Source of the DNA: Geodermatophilus sp. TF02-6
Lineage (GTDB): Bacteria > Actinomycetota > Actinomycetes > Mycobacteriales > Geodermatophilaceae
NCBI RefSeq assembly: GCF_003319115.1
Contig: NZ_QOHF01000004.1
Coordinates: 124,001-188,000, forward strand
Length of the DNA stretch: 64,000 nt
Reading direction: 5' to 3'
Shown: piece by piece, positions 29,046-37,006 of the stretch
Numbering within the stretch: the stretch's first letter is position 1
Layout: each line of letters starts with the position of its first letter
Program-made: the position numbers and the translations under genes
Notes under the pieces: generated by a model
Told to the model about the DNA's origin: nothing
Databases searched by the model: none
What the model saw: only the letters and a program-made list of their open reading frames with translations

Positions 29046-29456
29046 TCAGCAGGAGTACTCGTCGAGGCGCCAGAGCATCGCCAGCGCCATGGCGGGCAGC
29101 ATCAGCACGTGGCCGGCGGTGAACAGGAACGATCCGGAGACCGCCCCGGCCCAGTAGGGCGCCAGCAGGACGGCGAACGGCACGTACATCGCGGCCGACA
29201 TCTCGGCGATCGCGACCCACGAGTGGCCGCGGAACCGCATCCACGCCCCCATCCCGAGGGCCATGTTGGTCGCCATGACGAACACGTGGACGTCGACGCG
29301 GTCGCCCAGCTCGGGCCAGAGGAGGTCCTCCAGCGGGCCGGGCACCACCATCCCGACGACCATCGCGACGACCATCTCGAGGTAGTGGCGGACGAGGTGC
29401 CAGGTGCGCCGCGCGCGGGGAGTGTGCCGGTGGGTGGGGGGCTGCGTGGTGGTCAT
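29046..29456 (-). CDS. Four-helix membrane protein next to a two-component system
   Basis: The product has 136 residues. After a short hydrophilic start rich in Thr, His and Arg come about four hydrophobic segments (LEMVVAMVVGMVVPG, VFVMATNMALGMGAW, AAMYVPFAVLLAPYWAG and GHVLMLPAMALAMLW) and an end with Asp-Glu-Tyr-Ser-Cys. It is unusually Met-rich in the helices. I do not recognise the family with certainty. It lies 80 bp downstream of the response regulator on the same strand and may be a target or partner of it; that is inference. Confidence 0.75.
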   Translation of the reverse strand: MTTTQPPTHRHTPRARRTWHLVRHYLEMVVAMVVGMVVPGPLEDLLWPELGDRVDVHVFVMATNMALGMGAWMRFRGHSWVAIAEMSAAMYVPFAVLLAPYWAGAVSGSFLFTAGHVLMLPAMALAMLWRLDEYSC

Positions 29457-29536
29457 GCGAGCAGCCTCGGCGCCGGCGGCGGCCCGGTCAGGTGCCGGAG
29501 GTCACGACCGGGGGTCACGGCCTGGGCACGACCTGC

Positions 29537-30190
29537 TCAGAGCAGGTCGAGGGCACGGGCCCGCAGCGCGGCCTGGGTCCGGTCCCGGGCGCCGAGCTTG
29601 CCGAGCACGTTCGTCACGTGGTTCTTGACCGTGCCCTCCGCGAGGAACAGGGCCGCGGCGATCTCGCGGTTGCTGTGCCCGTCGGCCAGCAGCTGCAGGA
29701 CGTCGAGCTCGCGGTCGGACAGCGGCACCACCAGCGGCTGCGGGCGGGGCCGCGGGGCGTCGTCCAGCTGGGCGAAGCGGGCCACCACCTTGGCCGCGAC
29801 CGAGGGCTGCAGCACCGACTCGCCGCGTGCGGCCGACAGCACCGCCTCGACCAGCCGGTCGGCGGAGACGTCCTTGAGCAGGTAGCCGAGCGCGCCGGCG
29901 CGCAGCGCGGCGAAGACGTCCTCGTCGTCGTCGAAGGTGGTCAGCGCCAGCACCCGCACCCCGGGCTGCTCCACCCGCAGCCGCCGGGTCGCGGCGATCC
30001 CGTCGAGCACCGGCATGTGCAGGTCCATGAGGACGACGTCCGGACGCAGCGCGGCTGCCCGCTCCAGTGCCTGCTGCCCGTCGCCGGCCTCCCCGGCCAC
30101 CGCCACCTCGGGCCGCGCGTCCAGCAGCGTGACCAGCGCCTCGCGGAACAGCGCCTGGTCGTCGACGACGAGCACCCGGACGGCGCTCAT
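29537..30190 (-). CDS. NarL/LuxR-family response regulator
   Basis: The product has 217 residues. The receiver domain (about 4-120) has the acidic pair DD at 10-11, the phospho-acceptor Asp56 in VVLMDLHMPVLDG and the conserved Lys in YLLKD. The LuxR-type HTH (about 150-210) reads LSDRELDVLQLLADGHSNREIAAALFLAEGTVKNHVTNVLGKL. The ATG at 30190 overlaps the stop of the kinase gene (ATGA), so the pair is coupled. Target genes are unknown; the membrane protein downstream is one candidate. Confidence 0.94.
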   Translation of the reverse strand: MSAVRVLVVDDQALFREALVTLLDARPEVAVAGEAGDGQQALERAAALRPDVVLMDLHMPVLDGIAATRRLRVEQPGVRVLALTTFDDDEDVFAALRAGALGYLLKDVSADRLVEAVLSAARGESVLQPSVAAKVVARFAQLDDAPRPRPQPLVVPLSDRELDVLQLLADGHSNREIAAALFLAEGTVKNHVTNVLGKLGARDRTQAALRARALDLL

Positions 30191-31305
30191 CCGGGCACCT
30201 CGACCAGCAGCTCCGTGCCCGAGCCCGGGGCGGACGCCACGCTGACGCGCCCACCCACCCGGGCGGCGCGCTCGCGCAGCCCCAGCAGCCCGAAGGTCCG
30301 CCGGTCCCCGCCGTCCCCCGGTGCGGGCAGGCCGCGGCCGTCGTCCCGGACCGCCAGCCGCACCGTGCCGTCGGCGCCGTAGGTCAGCGTCACCCGGGCC
30401 CAGGACGCCCCGGCGTGCTTGCGGACGTTGGTCAGCCCCTCCTGGGCCGACCGGAACAGCGACTCCTCGGTCTCGGCGGGCAGCCGGCGCTGCGGCCCGA
30501 GCACCTCGAGCGTGGCGGGCACCCCCGTGGCCGACACCTCCGCGGTCAGCGCCTCCAGCGCGACCCGCAACGGCGGGGCGGACGCCGGCTCGCGCAGCGC
30601 CGCGACGGAGCGGCGCACCTCGGCCAGCGCCTCGCTCGCCTGCCGTTGCGCCTTGGCGAGGACCTCGTCGGCCCTCCCCGGGTCGGTCGGCAGGACGGCG
30701 CGGGCGGCCTGGACCTGCATCTGGACGACGGTGAGGTGGTGGCCGAGCCCGTCGTGGATGTCGCGGGCCAGCCGGTTGCGCTCCCGCGTGGTCGCCAGCT
30801 CCACGGCCTGGGCGGCGTGGTCGCGCAGCAGCTCGTTGGCCTCGGCCAGCTCGGCCCGTGCCCGCTGGGCCCGCTGCAGGAGCGCGGTGACGACGGCGGT
30901 GAACACGGCCGCGCCGAGCAGGCCCAGGGCGTTGCGGGCGAAGTCCGCCCACCCCATGCCGAGGTGCACCAGCGGGACGACGGCGGTGACTCCTGCGGCG
31001 GCTGGCAGCGGCATCAGCAGCACGCACTGGGCGACCAGCACCAGCAGCAGCAGGGTCGCCCCGACACCGGCTCCCGCGGCCCCGAAGAGCAGGACGCCGA
31101 GCGGCAGCTGCAAGCACACGTGGCCGGCCGTCAGCCAGTAACGGCGCGGCGCGGGCTGGCGGGCCAGCCACGGCTGCGCGGCGAGCGCGTGCGCGGCATA
31201 GGTCACCCCGAGGGCGACGGCGAGCAACGGGTGTGGGTCGTCGGTCGCCTCGGCCACGACGGTGAGCAGCGCGAGGCACGTCAGCACCGCGAGGGCGCGG
31301 TTCAC
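30187..31305 (-). CDS. NarL-type sensor histidine kinase (HisKA_3)
   Basis: The product has 372 residues from the GTG at 31305. About five or six membrane helices (residues 1-142) form a small sensor with no large outer domain. The HisKA_3 dimer domain carries the phospho-acceptor His184 in RNRLARDIHDGLGHHL. The HATPase domain has the N box in EGLTNVRKHAGA and the G box in RDDGRGLP, and ends LRERAARVGGRVSVASAPGSGTELLVEVP. The signal is unknown. The start is set by a strong promoter six bases upstream; a longer reading from 31365 would cross that promoter. Confidence 0.92.
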   Translation of the reverse strand: MNRALAVLTCLALLTVVAEATDDPHPLLAVALGVTYAAHALAAQPWLARQPAPRRYWLTAGHVCLQLPLGVLLFGAAGAGVGATLLLLVLVAQCVLLMPLPAAAGVTAVVPLVHLGMGWADFARNALGLLGAAVFTAVVTALLQRAQRARAELAEANELLRDHAAQAVELATTRERNRLARDIHDGLGHHLTVVQMQVQAARAVLPTDPGRADEVLAKAQRQASEALAEVRRSVAALREPASAPPLRVALEALTAEVSATGVPATLEVLGPQRRLPAETEESLFRSAQEGLTNVRKHAGASWARVTLTYGADGTVRLAVRDDGRGLPAPGDGGDRRTFGLLGLRERAARVGGRVSVASAPGSGTELLVEVPG

Positions 31306-31311
31306 GGGGCC

Positions 31312-31340
31312 ACTGTGCGCTGGCGGTCGGGCACGGTCAA
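31312..31340 (-). promoter_or_regulatory. Promoter of the sensor kinase gene
   Basis: On the minus strand TTGACC (31340-31335), a 17-nt spacer and CACAGT (31317-31312) stand 6 nt before the GTG at 31305. The -10 and start region is identical to that of the ilvB leader. Confidence 0.65.
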
Positions 31341-31368
31341 CGAGGCCCGCACCAGAAGGCCGCACGGA

Positions 31369-31746
31369 TCACAGGACCCCGAGTCTGCGGCGCAGCAGGC
31401 AGAACGGGTTGCCCTCGGGGTCGGCGAGCACGTGCCAGCTCTCCTCGCCGGTCTGCCCGACGTCGGCGCGGGTGGCCCCCAGGGCGAGCAGGCGCTCGAG
31501 CTCGGCGTCCTGGTCGCGGTCGGTGGCGTTGAGGTCGAGGTGCAACCGCGGCTTGCCCGGGGACGGGTCGGCCACGAGGTCGAACACCAGGGTCGGTGCG
31601 GGACCGCCGAAGCCGGCCTCGGGGCCGATCTCCACCGCGTCCTCCTCCCGCGACAGCACGCGGTAGCCCAGGACCTCGGCCCACCAGGCGGCCAGCGCCT
31701 CGGGGTCGCGGCTGTCGACGACGATCTCGCTCAGGCGGCAGGCCAT
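31369..31746 (-). CDS. VOC-family (glyoxalase/bleomycin-resistance fold) protein
   Basis: The product has 125 residues. It has the two beta-alpha-beta-beta-beta modules of the VOC fold: CRLSEIVVDSRDPEALAAWWAEVLGYRV at the N-terminus and LHLDLNATDRD, EESWHVLADPEGNPFCLL in the second module, with His and Glu at positions that often bind metal. The exact activity is unknown. The ATG at 31746 fits a leaderless TACGGT promoter. It is divergent from the FAH-family gene by 53 bp. Confidence 0.85.
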   Translation of the reverse strand: MACRLSEIVVDSRDPEALAAWWAEVLGYRVLSREEDAVEIGPEAGFGGPAPTLVFDLVADPSPGKPRLHLDLNATDRDQDAELERLLALGATRADVGQTGEESWHVLADPEGNPFCLLRRRLGVL

Positions 31747-31753
31747 GGCGAGC

Positions 31754-31759
31754 ACCGTA
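31754..31759 (-). promoter_or_regulatory. Leaderless -10 element TACGGT of the VOC gene
   Basis: On the minus strand TACGGT ends 7 nt before the ATG at 31746. Confidence 0.45.
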
Positions 31760-31787
31760 CGGGCGAACCGGTCTCCCCGGCGGTCAG

Positions 31788-31793
31788 TAGCCT
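31788..31793 (+). promoter_or_regulatory. Leaderless -10 element TAGCCT of the FAH-family gene
   Basis: TAGCCT ends 6 nt before the GTG at 31800. No ribosome site is present. Confidence 0.5.
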
Positions 31794-31799
31794 CGGTGC

Positions 31800-32612
31800 G
31801 TGCGCATCGTCCGTTTCGCCGCGCCCTCGGGCATGTCCTTCGGCGTCCTCGACGGGGACGGCCAGGTCGCCCAGATCGAGGGCCACCCGTTCGGCACCAT
31901 CTCCTTCACCGGCCAGCGGTTCCCCCAGGCCGACGTGCGGCTGCTGTCGCCGATCCTGCCGAGCAAGGTGGTCTGCGTCGGGAAGAACTACGCCGCCCAC
32001 GTCCAGGAGATGGACACCGGTGATGCGCCGGAGGAGCCGCTGCTGTTCCTCAAGCCCTCGACGTCGGTGATCGGCCCGGGCGACGCGATCCGCATCCCGC
32101 CGGGCAGCACCAACGTGCACCACGAGGTGGAGCTCGCCGTCGTCGTCGGCGCCCGGGGCGCGCGGCACGTGAGCTCTGCACAGGCGTCCTCGAGCGTGTT
32201 CGGCTACACGATCGGCAACGACGTCACCGAGCGGGACATGCAGGCCGGCGACGGGCAGTGGACCCGCGCGAAGGGCTTCGACTCGTTCTGCCCCCTGGGC
32301 CCGTGGATCGAGACCGACCTCACCGCGCAGGGCAAGGACGCGGCGGACCTGGAGATCACCTGCACCGTGGACGGCGAGCTGCGCCAGTCCGGCCGCACCA
32401 GCCAGCTGCTGTTCGACGTCCCGACGCTGGTCTCCTACATCTCCGGCGTCATGACGCTGCTGCCCGGCGACGTGGTGCTCACCGGCACCCCGTCGGGCGT
32501 GGGGCCGATCCGGCCGGGCCAGCGGGTGGAGTGCACCATCGAGGGTCTGGGCACGCTGACCAACACCGTCGCCGGCACCGACACCGCCTCCACCGCCGGG
32601 GGTGCGCGGTGA
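31800..32612 (+). CDS. Fumarylacetoacetate hydrolase (FAH) family protein
   Basis: The product has 270 residues. The FAH catalytic domain spans about 60-260: [16 protein letters not shown], the metal-binding Glu pair in [38 protein letters not shown] and [18 protein letters not shown]. The family cleaves or decarboxylates acyl-pyruvates or oxaloacetate-like acids with Mg2+; the substrate is not fixed by sequence. Its stop overlaps the gltX GTG, and the same FAH-gltX pair occurs in mycobacteria as I remember (Rv2993c-Rv2992c). The reason for this link is unknown. Confidence 0.9.
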   Translation: MRIVRFAAPSGMSFGVLDGDGQVAQIEGHPFGTISFTGQRFPQADVRLLSPILPSKVVCVGKNYAAHVQEMDTGDAPEEPLLFLKPSTSVIGPGDAIRIPPGSTNVHHEVELAVVVGARGARHVSSAQASSSVFGYTIGNDVTERDMQAGDGQWTRAKGFDSFCPLGPWIETDLTAQGKDAADLEITCTVDGELRQSGRTSQLLFDVPTLVSYISGVMTLLPGDVVLTGTPSGVGPIRPGQRVECTIEGLGTLTNTVAGTDTASTAGGAR

Positions 32613-34081
32613 CGGTCCGGACCCGTTTCTGCCCCTCGCCGACCGGGCTGGTCCACGTCGGCGTCATGCGGACGGCGCTGTTCAACTGGGCGCACGCGCG
32701 GCACACCGGCGGCACCTTCGTCTTCCGCGTCGAGGACACCGACGCCGCCCGCGACTCCGAGCAGTCCTACCGCCACCTGCTCGACAGCCTGCGCTGGCTG
32801 GGCCTGGACTGGGACGAGGGCCCCGAGGTCGGCGGCCCGCACGGCCCGTACCGGCAGTCGCAGCGGCGCGAGGTCTACCGGGACGTCGCGGCGCGGCTGC
32901 TCCAGGCCGGGCACGCCTACGAGTCCTTCTCCACCCCCGAGGAGGTCGAGGCCAGGCGCCGCGCCGCCGGGCAGGACCCGAAGCTCGGCTACGACAACGC
33001 CGACCGGGACCTCACCGACGAGCAGGAGGCGGCGTACCGCGCCGAGGGTCGCCAGCCCGTGCTGCGGCTGCGCATGCCCGACGCGGACCTGGCCTGGACC
33101 GACCTCATCCGCGGGGACGTCCGCTTCGCCGCCGGGTCGGTCCCCGACTTCGTGCTGGTGCGCGGCAACGGCGTCCCGCTCTACCCCTTCACCAACCCGG
33201 TCGACGACGCGCTCATGGGCATCACCGACGTGCTGCGCGGCGAGGACCTGCTGTCCTCCACGCCGCGGCAGCTGGCCCTCTACGCCGCGCTGACCGACAT
33301 CGGCGTCGCCGAGGGCCCGCCGCGCTTCGGCCACCTGCCGCTGGTCACCGGCGAGGGCAACCGGAAGCTGTCCAAGCGCGACCCGGAGTCGAACTTCGAC
33401 GTCTACCGCGAGCGCGGCTTCCTGCCCGAGGGGCTGGTCAACTACCTCGCGCTGCTGGGGTGGTCGATCGCCGACGACCGCGACGTCTTCACCCCCGAGG
33501 AGCTGGTCCGCGCCTTCGACGTCACCCGGGTCAGCGCCAACCCGGCCCGCTTCGACGTCAAGAAGGCCGAGGCGATCAACGCCACCCACCTGCGCGCACT
33601 GCCGGTCGAGGACTTCGTCGCCCGGGTCGTGCCGTTCCTCGCCCGGGCCGGGCTGGTCGGCGACCCCCCGACGGCCGAGCAGGCGCGGGTGCTGCGGGCG
33701 ATCGCGCCGCTGGTGCAGGAGCGCGTCGTGGTGCTCTCCGACGCCGTCGACCTGGTGCGCTTCCTGTTCACCGACGAGGTCGAGATCGACCCCGCGGCCG
33801 CGGGCAGGCAGCTGGCCGGCGCGGAGGCCGCCGAGGTGCTGGACGCCGCCACGACCGCGCTGCGCGAGCTGCCGGGGTGGACCGCGCCCGACGTCGAGGC
33901 CGCGCTCAAGGAGGCGCTCGTCGACGGCCTGGGCCGCAAGTTGCGGCAGGCGTTCGGGCCGGTGCGGGTCGCGGTCACCGGGCGCACCGTCTCCCCTCCG
34001 CTGTACGAGTCGATCGAGCTGCTCGGCCGCGACCGCACGCTGGCCCGGCTCGCGGCGGCCCGGGCGGCCGTCCCCGGGTGA
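32609..34081 (+). CDS. gltX: Glutamyl-tRNA synthetase
   Basis: The product has 490 residues. It charges tRNA-Glu with glutamate and, in organisms with GatCAB and no GlnRS, also tRNA-Gln. The HIGH-type motif is [21 protein letters not shown] and the KMSKS-type motif is [32 protein letters not shown] is also typical. The GTG at 32609 overlaps the stop of the FAH gene. tRNA-Gln and two tRNA-Glu lie 1.3 kb downstream and gatCAB is in the same window, which supports the non-discriminating role (inference). A triple 16-bp repeat begins at its stop codon. Confidence 0.96.
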   Translation: MTVRTRFCPSPTGLVHVGVMRTALFNWAHARHTGGTFVFRVEDTDAARDSEQSYRHLLDSLRWLGLDWDEGPEVGGPHGPYRQSQRREVYRDVAARLLQAGHAYESFSTPEEVEARRRAAGQDPKLGYDNADRDLTDEQEAAYRAEGRQPVLRLRMPDADLAWTDLIRGDVRFAAGSVPDFVLVRGNGVPLYPFTNPVDDALMGITDVLRGEDLLSSTPRQLALYAALTDIGVAEGPPRFGHLPLVTGEGNRKLSKRDPESNFDVYRERGFLPEGLVNYLALLGWSIADDRDVFTPEELVRAFDVTRVSANPARFDVKKAEAINATHLRALPVEDFVARVVPFLARAGLVGDPPTAEQARVLRAIAPLVQERVVVLSDAVDLVRFLFTDEVEIDPAAAGRQLAGAEAAEVLDAATTALRELPGWTAPDVEAALKEALVDGLGRKLRQAFGPVRVAVTGRTVSPPLYESIELLGRDRTLARLAAARAAVPG

Positions 34082-34125
34082 TCGGACGGCGACGTGATCG
34101 GACGGCGACGTGATCGGACGGCGAT
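34078..34125 (+). repeat. Three 16-bp tandem repeats spanning the gltX stop and the next start
   Basis: The unit GTGATCGGACGGCGAC occurs at 34078-34093, 34094-34109 and 34110-34125 (last base changed). The first copy supplies the gltX TGA and the third the ATG of the CPBP gene. Confidence 0.9.
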
Positions 34126-35431
34126 GACCACGGCGGTGCCCCCGGGCGGCACGGAACCGGCGGACGACGAGCCCTACACCGGGCCGCCGCCGACGGGCCC
34201 CTACGGCGCGCCGCCGTCCGTCCCGGGAGCGCCGCGCGGGGGGCACTCGCTGCCGGCTCCGGGTGCACCGGCCGGCCCGGTGCCGTGGCCGCTGGGGCCG
34301 GTGCCGCTGCAGCCGGGGCCGCACAGCTCTCCGCCGGGCGGCCCGCCGCCGGTGCCCGCGCCCCCGGGCTCCCCGCCGCCGGGGGTGCCGGGTGTCCCGC
34401 CGCCGGGGGTGCGCTGGGCGCCGCCGCCGGGCACGCCGCCCCACGACGTCCCGGTGGGTTTCCTGCAGGCGATGCGCTCGCGGGACTGGCGCTGGTGGCG
34501 GCCGCTGCTGGGCCTGCTGCTCCTCGCCGTCGTCTACACCGTGGCCGCCACGGTCGTGGTGCTCGTCGGCCTGCTCGCCGGGGCCTTCCCCGACCTGCAG
34601 TTCCTCGACCTGGTCGACCCCGCCGTCCTGCTGACCACCAACCTGTCGCTGATCGTCGCGATCCCGGTCGTGTGGCTGGCCTGGGTGGCCGCCCACGGCA
34701 TGCGGCCGGGCTGGTCGTCGTCGGTGCTGGCGCGGCTGCGCTGGCGGCTGCTGCTGCCGTACACGCTGCTGTCGCTGCCCACGCTCGGCGTCGGCATCCT
34801 GCTGTCGGTCCTGGTCGGGTTCGTGGTCGACGGCGGCGAGGCGAGCGGGCCGACGCCGTCCTACGGATGGCTGGTGCTGGTGGTGCTGCTCACCACGCCG
34901 CTGCAGTCGGCGGCCGAGGAGTACGTCTTCCGCGGCTACCTCAGCCAGGCGGTCGCCGGCTGGGTCCGCGGCCCGCGGGCGGGCGCCGTCACCGCCGGCG
35001 TGCTGACCGCGGCGCTGTTCTCGGCCGCCCACGCCCCGCCCGACGTGTGGACCTTCGCCGACCGGTTCGCCTTCGGGTTGGCCGCCTCCGCCGTCGTCTG
35101 GCTGACCGGGGGGCTGGAGGCGGCGATCGTGCTGCACGCGGTCAACAACGTGCTGGTCTTCCTGCTCGCCGGCGGGCTGGGGGAGGGGGTGACCACCGAC
35201 TCGGTCCCCGCGGGCACCGGGGTGCTGGTCGTCGCCCTCGACCTGCTGGCCATGGGCGCCTACGTGGCCCTGGTGGCCCGCTCCGGCGAGCGGCTGCGAC
35301 CGGAGACCCGGACCGCCGCGCAGGACCTGCGACCACCGTCACCCCGGGGGGCGCCGGAGCCGCCTCCGGGCGTCGGGTATGGTGTTCTGCGGCGCCGCGA
35401 GGCGCAGCACCACCCTTGGGGTATGGGGTAA
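34124..35431 (+). CDS. CPBP-family intramembrane metalloprotease
   Basis: The product has 435 residues. The first 110 are Pro/Gly-rich and probably disordered. About 8 membrane helices follow. The CPBP (Abi, Rce1-like) motifs are visible: EEYVFRGYL (Glu-Glu-x-x-x-Arg), FSAAHA and a final HAVNN. The family processes prenylated or other membrane peptides, but most bacterial members have no known substrate. The ATG at 34124 lies in a tandem repeat. As read, the stop (TAA 35429-35431) lies inside tRNA-Gln, so the last five codons overlap the tRNA. Confidence 0.87.
   Translation: MTTAVPPGGTEPADDEPYTGPPPTGPYGAPPSVPGAPRGGHSLPAPGAPAGPVPWPLGPVPLQPGPHSSPPGGPPPVPAPPGSPPPGVPGVPPPGVRWAPPPGTPPHDVPVGFLQAMRSRDWRWWRPLLGLLLLAVVYTVAATVVVLVGLLAGAFPDLQFLDLVDPAVLLTTNLSLIVAIPVVWLAWVAAHGMRPGWSSSVLARLRWRLLLPYTLLSLPTLGVGILLSVLVGFVVDGGEASGPTPSYGWLVLVVLLTTPLQSAAEEYVFRGYLSQAVAGWVRGPRAGAVTAGVLTAALFSAAHAPPDVWTFADRFAFGLAASAVVWLTGGLEAAIVLHAVNNVLVFLLAGGLGEGVTTDSVPAGTGVLVVALDLLAMGAYVALVARSGERLRPETRTAAQDLRPPSPRGAPEPPPGVGYGVLRRREAQHHPWGMG
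35378..35383 (+). promoter_or_regulatory. Candidate -10 TATGGT for the tRNA-Gln transcript
   Basis: TATGGT lies 33 nt before tRNA-Gln, inside the end of the CPBP gene. No good -35 is visible. Confidence 0.35.
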
Positions 35432-35488
35432 TTGGCAGCCCGACGGATTCTGGCTCCGTTAGTCTAGGTTCGAGTCCTGGTACCCCAG
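35417..35488 (+). tRNA. tRNA-Gln (anticodon CTG)
   Basis: 72 nt fold into a cloverleaf. The acceptor TGGGGTA pairs with TACCCCA, discriminator G at 35488. The anticodon stem ACGGA/TCCGT encloses TTCTGGC, giving anticodon CTG at 35450-35452. The T arm contains GGTTCGAGTCC. CCA is not encoded. A U1-A72 acceptor end is the usual tRNA-Gln mark. Confidence 0.95.
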
Positions 35489-35536
35489 CGAGGAGCTGTC
35501 GGTCCGCCGAACAGCGCTCCTCCGGCGCCATCGCAC

Positions 35537-35609
35537 GGCCCCGTCGTCTAGCGGCCCAGGACGCCGCCCTCTCACGGCGGTAGCGAGGGTTCGAATCCCT
35601 TCGGGGCTA
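35537..35609 (+). tRNA. tRNA-Glu (anticodon CTC), copy 1
   Basis: 73 nt. The acceptor GGCCCCG pairs with CGGGGCT (one G-T pair), discriminator A at 35609. The anticodon stem CCGCC/GGCGG encloses CTCTCAC, giving anticodon CTC at 35571-35573. The T arm GAGGG/CCCTT holds TTCGAAT. CCA is not encoded. Confidence 0.95.
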
Positions 35610-35614
35610 CGCCC

Positions 35615-35650
35615 GCGAGGGCCCCCGGCCACCCGGCCGGGGGCCCTCGC
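35615..35650 (+). terminator. Hairpin after tRNA-Glu copy 1
   Basis: A perfect 16-bp stem (GCGAGGGCCCCCGGCC and its reverse complement) with an ACCC loop. There is no T tract. It is a candidate terminator or tRNA 3'-processing signal. The base change in the second copy (35787) is compensated. Confidence 0.65.
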
Positions 35651-35707
35651 CGTCCCGGGACCCGGTGCGCGGGCCCGGACCGGGGCGTGGCAGGATGGTG
35701 CACGCAC

Positions 35708-35780
35708 GGCCCCGTCGTCTAGCGGCCCAGGACGCCGCCCTCTCACGGCGGTAGCGAGGGTTCGAATCCCTTCGGGGCTA
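35708..35780 (+). tRNA. tRNA-Glu (anticodon CTC), copy 2
   Basis: Identical in sequence to copy 1 and 171 bp downstream, with matching flanks on both sides (GCAC before, CGCCCGCGAG after). This is a recent tandem duplication of the tRNA with its hairpin. Anticodon CTC at 35742-35744. Confidence 0.95.
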
Positions 35781-35786
35781 CGCCCG

Positions 35787-35820
35787 CGAGAGCCCCCGGC
35801 CACCCGGCCGGGGGCTCTCG
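35787..35820 (+). terminator. Hairpin after tRNA-Glu copy 2
   Basis: A 15-bp stem, CGAGAGCCCCCGGCC and its reverse complement, ACCC loop. Compared with copy 1, one G-C pair has become A-T on both arms, so selection keeps the pairing. Confidence 0.65.
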
Positions 35821-35861
35821 TCGTCCCGGCACCCGGGTGGGCGGGGCTCGCCGGCCGGGGC

Positions 35862-35867
35862 TAGCGT
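35862..35867 (+). promoter_or_regulatory. -10 element TAGCGT of galT
   Basis: TAGCGT lies 50 nt before the galT GTG. Unlike most genes here, this one has a leader with a ribosome site (GGCAGGA). Confidence 0.4.
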
Positions 35868-35917
35868 CTGGTCGCCGCTCACGGACAGTGACGGGCGGCG
35901 GGAAGGCAGGACAGCAC

Positions 35918-37006
35918 GTGATCCGGACGAGTCGCCGGCTGGCCGACGGCCGCGAGATCCTCTACTTCGACGCCGGGGACACCGTCCCCGAGCGGACGGC
36001 GGAGGACCGTCGCGACCTGCCGCCGGTCAGCACCCGCTCCCAGCTGCGGTGGGACCCCCTGCTCGGCGAGTGGGTGGTGCTGGCCTCGCACCGGCAGACG
36101 CGGACGTTCCTGCCGCCGGCCGACCTGTGCCCGCTGTGCCCGACCCGCCCCGGTCGGGAGCCGACGGAGATCCCCGAGGCCGACTACCAGGTCGTCGTCT
36201 TCGAGAACCGCTTCCCGTCCCTGGCGACCGGGGTCGACCGCGACGTCCCCCCGACCGCGCCCGGTGCCCCGCTGAGCGAGCTGCGGCCCGGCTTCGGCCG
36301 CTGCGAGGTGGTGGTGTTCACCAGCGAGCACGACCGCTCCTTCGCCACGCTGGGCCTCGACCGGGTGCGGCTGGTGGTCGACGTGTGGGCCGAGCGCACC
36401 GCGGAGCTGTCCGGGATCGACGGGGTCGAGCAGGTCTTCGTCTTCGAGAACTCCGGCGAGGAAATCGGGGTGACCCTCTCCCACCCGCACGGGCAGATCT
36501 ACGCCTACCCGTTCGTGGCGCCGCGGGTGGAGAAGGTCCTGGCCTCGGTGCAGCGGTACCGGCGGGAGACCGGCGGGGACCTGTTCGCCGACGTGCTGGC
36601 CGCCGAGCGCGCCGGCCCGCGCGTGGTCGCCGCCAACGAGCACTGGACGGCGTTCGTGCCGGCCGCCGCCCGGTGGCCCTACGAGCTGCAGCTGTTCCCG
36701 CACCGGCAGGTGCCCGACCTGCCCGCGCTCACCGCCGAGGAGCGCGACGCGCTGGCCTGCGTCTACCTCGACGTCCTGGGCCGCTTCGCCCGCCGCTTCG
36801 ACACCTCGATGCCCTACATCGCCTCCTGGAACCAGGCGCCGGTGCATCGTGGGCGGGAGGACTGGTGGCTGCACCTGCAGCTGTTCTCCCTGCGCCGCGC
36901 ACCCGGGAAGCTGAAGTACCTGGCCGGTTCGGAGTCGGGGATGGGCGCCTTCATCAGCGACACCACGCCGGAGGACGTCGCCGAGCAGCTGCGGGCCCTC
37001 GCGTGA
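35918..37006 (+). CDS. galT: Galactose-1-phosphate uridylyltransferase
   Basis: The product has 362 residues. It swaps UMP between UDP-glucose and galactose-1-phosphate in the Leloir pathway. The catalytic His-Pro-His is in GVTLSHPHGQIYAYPF. LCPLCPTRP supplies zinc-site cysteines. Further family stretches are VVVFENRFPSL and HWWLHLQLFSLRR-like DWWLHLQLFSLRRAPGKLKYLAGSE. The GTG at 35918 has GGCAGG 7 nt upstream. An in-frame GTG at 35888 is an alternative. The stop overlaps galK. No galE or gal regulator is in the window. Confidence 0.95.
   Translation: MIRTSRRLADGREILYFDAGDTVPERTAEDRRDLPPVSTRSQLRWDPLLGEWVVLASHRQTRTFLPPADLCPLCPTRPGREPTEIPEADYQVVVFENRFPSLATGVDRDVPPTAPGAPLSELRPGFGRCEVVVFTSEHDRSFATLGLDRVRLVVDVWAERTAELSGIDGVEQVFVFENSGEEIGVTLSHPHGQIYAYPFVAPRVEKVLASVQRYRRETGGDLFADVLAAERAGPRVVAANEHWTAFVPAAARWPYELQLFPHRQVPDLPALTAEERDALACVYLDVLGRFARRFDTSMPYIASWNQAPVHRGREDWWLHLQLFSLRRAPGKLKYLAGSESGMGAFISDTTPEDVAEQLRALA

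Noticed and set aside
31306..31365. Longer start of the sensor kinase at 31365
   Set aside because: It would place a strong -35/-10 pair inside the coding region and adds 20 residues without similarity.
34078..34125. CRISPR-like repeats
   Set aside because: The units are 16 bp, directly adjacent and lack spacers. The same holds for the repeats at 48844.
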